From: an uncultured Eubacteriales bacterium
GTDB taxonomy: Bacteria > Bacillota > Clostridia > Oscillospirales > QAKW01
Direction of reading: 5' to 3'
DNA: 10,678 nt
NCBI GenBank assembly: GCA_934378025.1
Contig: CAKRPM010000025.1
Coordinates: forward strand, 1-10,678
Shown here: piece by piece, positions 7,500-10,678 of the stretch
Layout of the letters: each line of letters opens with the position of its first letter
How positions within the stretch are numbered: position 1 is the first letter of the stretch
Position numbers and translations under genes: made by a program
The notes under the pieces: generated by a model
Databases searched by the model: none
What the model was told of the DNA's origin: nothing
Seen by the model: only the letters and a program-made list of their open reading frames with translations

Positions 7500-9401
7500 T
7501 TAAAATTGTACTTTCATGGGGTGATACGGTTTTCCCTCGCCGGAATAAAACCGTGAAAACAACTCATAGAACTGCAGTCTGAGTCCCTGAATTCCGACAA
7601 TCAGTCCCTCCAGGCCGATGACCAAAATATTGCCCAGCACCATTACGATGATGCCGCCGGTACCGCCCAGCATTTCGCTCATGGAGACCACAACCAGCAT
7701 CATGCCCGCGTGGCTGATGGCGAACGCGCCGATACGCACATAGGAAATCGTATTGGACAGGAAGGAAAGAAAGACTTCAAACAACTCAAAAATATTTTCC
7801 GTACAGTATTCACCGAATTTTTTCGGCCGCCAATCCGCCTCGCCCGCACAGAGTTTTCCGAGCGGTTCTCTGAAAAAGATGGCAAGGATGGGCAGTACGA
7901 TAAAGAAAATGACAAACAGCGGGGAGTACACTTTTTGACCGGCCAAAAACGTAAGCAGCAGCGCCGCAACGTTGCCGCCGAACAGCATCAAGCCCGCCAG
8001 CGCATTGGTGTCGAAAAAGATTTTTCGGAAATCGCGCTGCTTAATTCCGTTGATGATGTTCAAAACCATGGCACCGACAATTAACAAAATGCCGACGCCT
8101 GCCGCGGCCAACAGCGTCATGACCGTGTTGTTGCCCTCCAAAACATGAAATCCGACGCCGCGAATCCACTCTTCGTTTCCGAATACGGAACCGTATACAA
8201 ATCCGAATGCGGTGGAGGACAGGCCGATAATCGTCATGATTTTGCCCAGCGGCATTTTCATTTTAAAGTAGGCAAGCAGCCCGATCAGGCTGAGCACAAT
8301 TCCTTGCCCCACATCGCCGAACATTACGCCGAAAAATACGGTGTAGCTGATGGCGACCAGCGGCGTTGGATCCAGCTCGTTATAGCAGGGCGTGCCGTAC
8401 ATATTGACAAACTGTTCAAAGAATCGAATTCCCCACGGGTTGTGAATTTTGGTGGGGGGCTGCAAATTTTTGTTTTGCTCGGCGCCCTCGGCCATCACGG
8501 TGACATCCTCCAGTGAGGACAGCGACGCGGCAAACGATTTTGCCTTTCGGGCGGGCACCCAGCCGCAAAGGTAGAACAAATGGTGGTTCGCCCCTGCGAA
8601 TTTCCGCATGCCCGAGGCCTCGCTGAGAAAATGATAGTGCGAATAGGCGATCAAAAGATGCTCGCGGTTGTCGGCAATGATTTTTTCATATTCGCTGTAT
8701 AAAAGCGCCAGATGCTCTTGCGCTTCTTTTTTCTGCGCGGTGAGCGTTTGCAGCGTTTGGGCGGGCACGCCGTGCACCTTTTCGGAGATGCGCTCCCGCT
8801 CGAAAAACAGCGCCGAAAAATAGGCGTCCACCTTGTCCCGCTTGGCACGCGGGCAGAAATAAAATCCCCAAACGGTATTTTTGTTTTCATTGGTGGGAAT
8901 AAAGAACGTATTTTCGGGCAGTCCCAACTGCTGGGCTTTCTCGTAGGCGGGACGGGGCATTCTGCCGAAGCGAAGCGCGATAAAACGGAAAGAAAACAAA
9001 TCGTCCAAATTCATATCCAGGCTTTGCAGCGGCTGCAGCTGCTGCATCAGAAAATCGGCTTCCTTTTGGGCGGCCTCCTGCTCATCGATGCTTTTGCGCA
9101 GCATATTCAACCGCTCCTCAAAATCCGAAAGGGAGGAGCTGAGCACCTCGTCGGTTTCATGATACTCCGAAAAATCGCGGTATTCCGGTGTGATCCCCGC
9201 AAAGTCCAGCGCCTTTTGAATGGTTTGCAGTGTGTCGGCGTAGGCGTTGTGATCTTCCATGGCGTGCAGCGTTGTCTGCATGCCCACTTTGCTGTAAAGT
9301 TCGGGTTGAAAAACGCCGCTTTGCAAGGCTTTTTGCGCGGTTGGATCGAATTGTTCGGCCGGTCCGACCAAAATCATCAGTTTTTGCTTTTCAATTGCCA
9401 T
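7500..9401 (-). CDS. ntpI: V/A-type ATPase subunit I (membrane stator, a-subunit)
   Basis: The protein has 633 aa, near the usual length. The soluble N-terminal half (1 to about 335) has two coiled-coil stretches (about 85-120 and 205-245) and anchors the peripheral stalks. The membrane half has about eight helices (347-361, 363-379, 387-406, 426-450, 467-487, 492-510, 540-575, 583-605) and forms the ion half-channels against the K ring. Diagnostic motifs are ELDPTPLVA (342-350), FFGVMFGDVGQG (356-367) and ISYVRIGAFAISHAG (552-566). R556 is the conserved arginine facing the ring glutamate. LEGLIVGIQGLRLQFYELFS (597-616) and YSGEGKPYHP close the protein. Start ATG at 9401 has AGGTGA 9 nt upstream, overlapping the subunit C stop. 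It is 22 nt before subunit K, which follows it in the operon. Confidence 0.97.
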   Translation of the reverse strand: MAIEKQKLMILVGPAEQFDPTAQKALQSGVFQPELYSKVGMQTTLHAMEDHNAYADTLQTIQKALDFAGITPEYRDFSEYHETDEVLSSSLSDFEERLNMLRKSIDEQEAAQKEADFLMQQLQPLQSLDMNLDDLFSFRFIALRFGRMPRPAYEKAQQLGLPENTFFIPTNENKNTVWGFYFCPRAKRDKVDAYFSALFFERERISEKVHGVPAQTLQTLTAQKKEAQEHLALLYSEYEKIIADNREHLLIAYSHYHFLSEASGMRKFAGANHHLFYLCGWVPARKAKSFAASLSSLEDVTVMAEGAEQNKNLQPPTKIHNPWGIRFFEQFVNMYGTPCYNELDPTPLVAISYTVFFGVMFGDVGQGIVLSLIGLLAYFKMKMPLGKIMTIIGLSSTAFGFVYGSVFGNEEWIRGVGFHVLEGNNTVMTLLAAAGVGILLIVGAMVLNIINGIKQRDFRKIFFDTNALAGLMLFGGNVAALLLTFLAGQKVYSPLFVIFFIVLPILAIFFREPLGKLCAGEADWRPKKFGEYCTENIFELFEVFLSFLSNTISYVRIGAFAISHAGMMLVVVSMSEMLGGTGGIIVMVLGNILVIGLEGLIVGIQGLRLQFYELFSRFYSGEGKPYHPMKVQF

Positions 9402-9410
9402 CTTTTGGCG

Positions 9411-10463
9411 TCACCTGCTTTCTCTTGCTTTTCGATAGTGAATCAGCAGCGGTTCAATTTGCTCGCGCGGCATATTGTACCGACAGCCCTCCACGATGGT
9501 TTTGATATTCTGAAGTTCGGTGTCCTTGAGCGTTAAAAACGCTAAAATCAAGGCCACGGATTGCGTGCTGAAATGAATGGTTTTTCGTGCGTTATGATCA
9601 ATCATGGCGGCGATGTTGCGCTGCAAATCGCCCTCTGTCAGCGCACGGTACGGCGTTGCCCGCAGCGCATTTTCAAAGCCCTCTTTGGTTTCGGCCTTGA
9701 TCAGTGCGTCGATCATTTCGGGCTTGAGTTTATAGCTTTTATCAAATAAGTATGCGCGCACCGTTTCGCCGGGCAGACGAAATCGCTGCCGCAGCCGATA
9801 AATCAGCATTAAATTCAGCGTGTCCACCTCGACGCCGACGCTTTTCTCAAGCTCGGGCGCTTTCTTCTTTCCGAAGAATTTTTTGATATGCTCGTAAAAC
9901 ATCTTGTAGTAATACGCCCACAAAAAATGCTCGGCACCCGAATAGGGAAGATCGCCCTCCGTTTCATACAGCGGGCGCAGCACGTCGGCAAACGGCGTAT
10001 CCTCCAGCGCCGCCAGCAGTGCAAGCGGCGTATCCGCCTGGCTCAGTTTAAAAAAGTCCACCTTGGAATACTGATCCAGATAATCATATTTGTAATTTAA
10101 AAATCCGACGTTCGGCAGGGCAGGGTCATGAATACTGTTGATGCACCAGAGAATTTCATCGATTTCATAGCTGAGAATGATGATTTTCAAAAAAGAACGA
10201 TCGTTTCTGCCCAGATAATGAAACAATTTCAAAAAGTCTCTGAAATACTCGCGCTGAATGACCGCTTCCAAATAGCCTCTGTGGACATAGGCGGCGTCCA
10301 CCTCGGTTAAAACAGAGGAAAAGGCGGGGTGCCCTTTCAGATACAGCGTGATACTTTCCAGGCTCTGGCAGGAAAGCAGCTCGTTGTAATCCTCTTCCTT
10401 CAGCCGTTTACCGAACATGGCGCTGACCTTGGCACGAACGGCGGGATTGCTCGATTTGCTCAT
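9411..10463 (-). CDS. ntpC: V/A-type ATPase subunit C (rotor-ring coupler)
   Basis: A 350-aa helical protein. Subunit C is the funnel-shaped adaptor (AC39 / subunit d family) that sits on the K ring and receives the D-F shaft. Family signs are the repeated alpha-helical units, VGVEVDTLNLMLIYRLRQRF (about 212-231, equivalent to the G-x-E-x-D-x2-N-x4-R pattern), a second such unit around EGDLQRNIAAMID, and TELQNIKTIVEGCRYNMPRE near the C-terminus. The start ATG at 10463 lies 3 nt after the upstream gene's stop, and its AGGA site is inside the end of that gene, indicating tight coupling. Here C precedes I and K; in the Enterococcus hirae and Thermus operons it comes after them. Confidence 0.94.
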   Translation of the reverse strand: MSKSSNPAVRAKVSAMFGKRLKEEDYNELLSCQSLESITLYLKGHPAFSSVLTEVDAAYVHRGYLEAVIQREYFRDFLKLFHYLGRNDRSFLKIIILSYEIDEILWCINSIHDPALPNVGFLNYKYDYLDQYSKVDFFKLSQADTPLALLAALEDTPFADVLRPLYETEGDLPYSGAEHFLWAYYYKMFYEHIKKFFGKKKAPELEKSVGVEVDTLNLMLIYRLRQRFRLPGETVRAYLFDKSYKLKPEMIDALIKAETKEGFENALRATPYRALTEGDLQRNIAAMIDHNARKTIHFSTQSVALILAFLTLKDTELQNIKTIVEGCRYNMPREQIEPLLIHYRKARESR

Positions 10464-10466
10464 ATC

Positions 10467-10678
10467 TCAGTCCTCGCTGATCGCAATTTTGTAAAGCGCG
10501 TCGACCCATTGCTCTTTTTGCGTTTCAAAGGCGGTATTCATTTGTTCCAGTGCCGCTTTGCTTTGTCGGTCAATGGCGGCGCACTGCTCTTCCAGCTCTG
10601 CGCGTTGCTTCTCGGCAAAATCCTTGATTTGCTTTTCGGCATTTTTTTGCGCTTGAGCGGCAATATCGCGGCCATCGT
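10467..10678 (-). CDS. V/A-type ATPase stalk subunit G/H, C-terminal part (5' end outside window)
   Basis: The frame is open from the right edge to a TGA at 10467-10469, giving the last 69 residues of a protein. It is almost wholly charged and helical (Glu/Lys/Gln/Ala-rich, for example KNAEKQIKDFAEKQRAELEE) and ends KEQWVDALYKIAISED. Its position directly before subunit C, coiled-coil character and W-x2-x-h-h C-terminus fit the G/H peripheral-stalk subunit that pairs with E (about 100-110 aa in the family; NtpF in Enterococcus). Identification rests on context and composition, since these small coiled coils conserve little sequence. The N-terminus and the operon promoter are not in the window. 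Confidence 0.82.
   Translation of the reverse strand, partial: DGRDIAAQAQKNAEKQIKDFAEKQRAELEEQCAAIDRQSKAALEQMNTAFETQKEQWVDALYKIAISED

Noticed and set aside
8712..9536. 274-aa open frame on the + strand opposite subunits I and C
   Set aside because: It spans the junction of two real genes on the other strand and has no motif, so it is a shadow.

Overview
The window reads as a chromosomal segment of a low-to-mid GC Gram-positive anaerobe of the Clostridia type. I infer this from the strong GGAGG-type ribosome sites, from a V/A-type ATPase operon whose K subunit has a two-helix N-terminal extension of the kind I associate with Clostridia, and from a short Cys/His-rich protein of a type I recall from Firmicutes. 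Genus cannot be fixed. I see no mobile element, phage gene, CRISPR array, tRNA or rRNA.

Left part (1-2014, + strand): a short-chain dehydrogenase/reductase (42-815); a 148-nt stretch without a recognisable gene; a 49-aa Cys/His-rich protein (964-1113); and a four-helix membrane protein fused to a flavodoxin-like domain (1106-2014). The last two genes overlap by 8 nt, so their translation is probably coupled. Together the three suggest a small redox cassette, but the pathway is unknown.

Centre (2014-2053): a perfect 17-bp hairpin fills the gap between the two converging transcription units. It is probably a shared bidirectional terminator.

Right part (2057-10678, - strand): a nearly complete V/A-type ATPase operon. 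In transcription order it runs: stalk coiled-coil subunit (G/H, 5' end outside the window), C, I, K, F, E, A, B, D. A and B form the catalytic head, D and F the central rotor shaft, C the coupler to the ring, E and G/H the peripheral stalks, and I and K the membrane motor that moves H+ or Na+. Most junctions are 3-22 nt. The exceptions are K-F (79 nt), F-E (about 148 nt, with three inverted repeats) and B-D (61 nt). The leaders of E and D share an identical 15-nt block ending 12 nt before each start codon. The operon promoter lies beyond the right edge.

Most of the window is conventional. The items most worth a second look are the small Cys-rich gene coupled to the membrane flavodoxin, the possible signal-peptidase site inside subunit K, the structured F-E intergenic region, and the duplicated E/D leader block.
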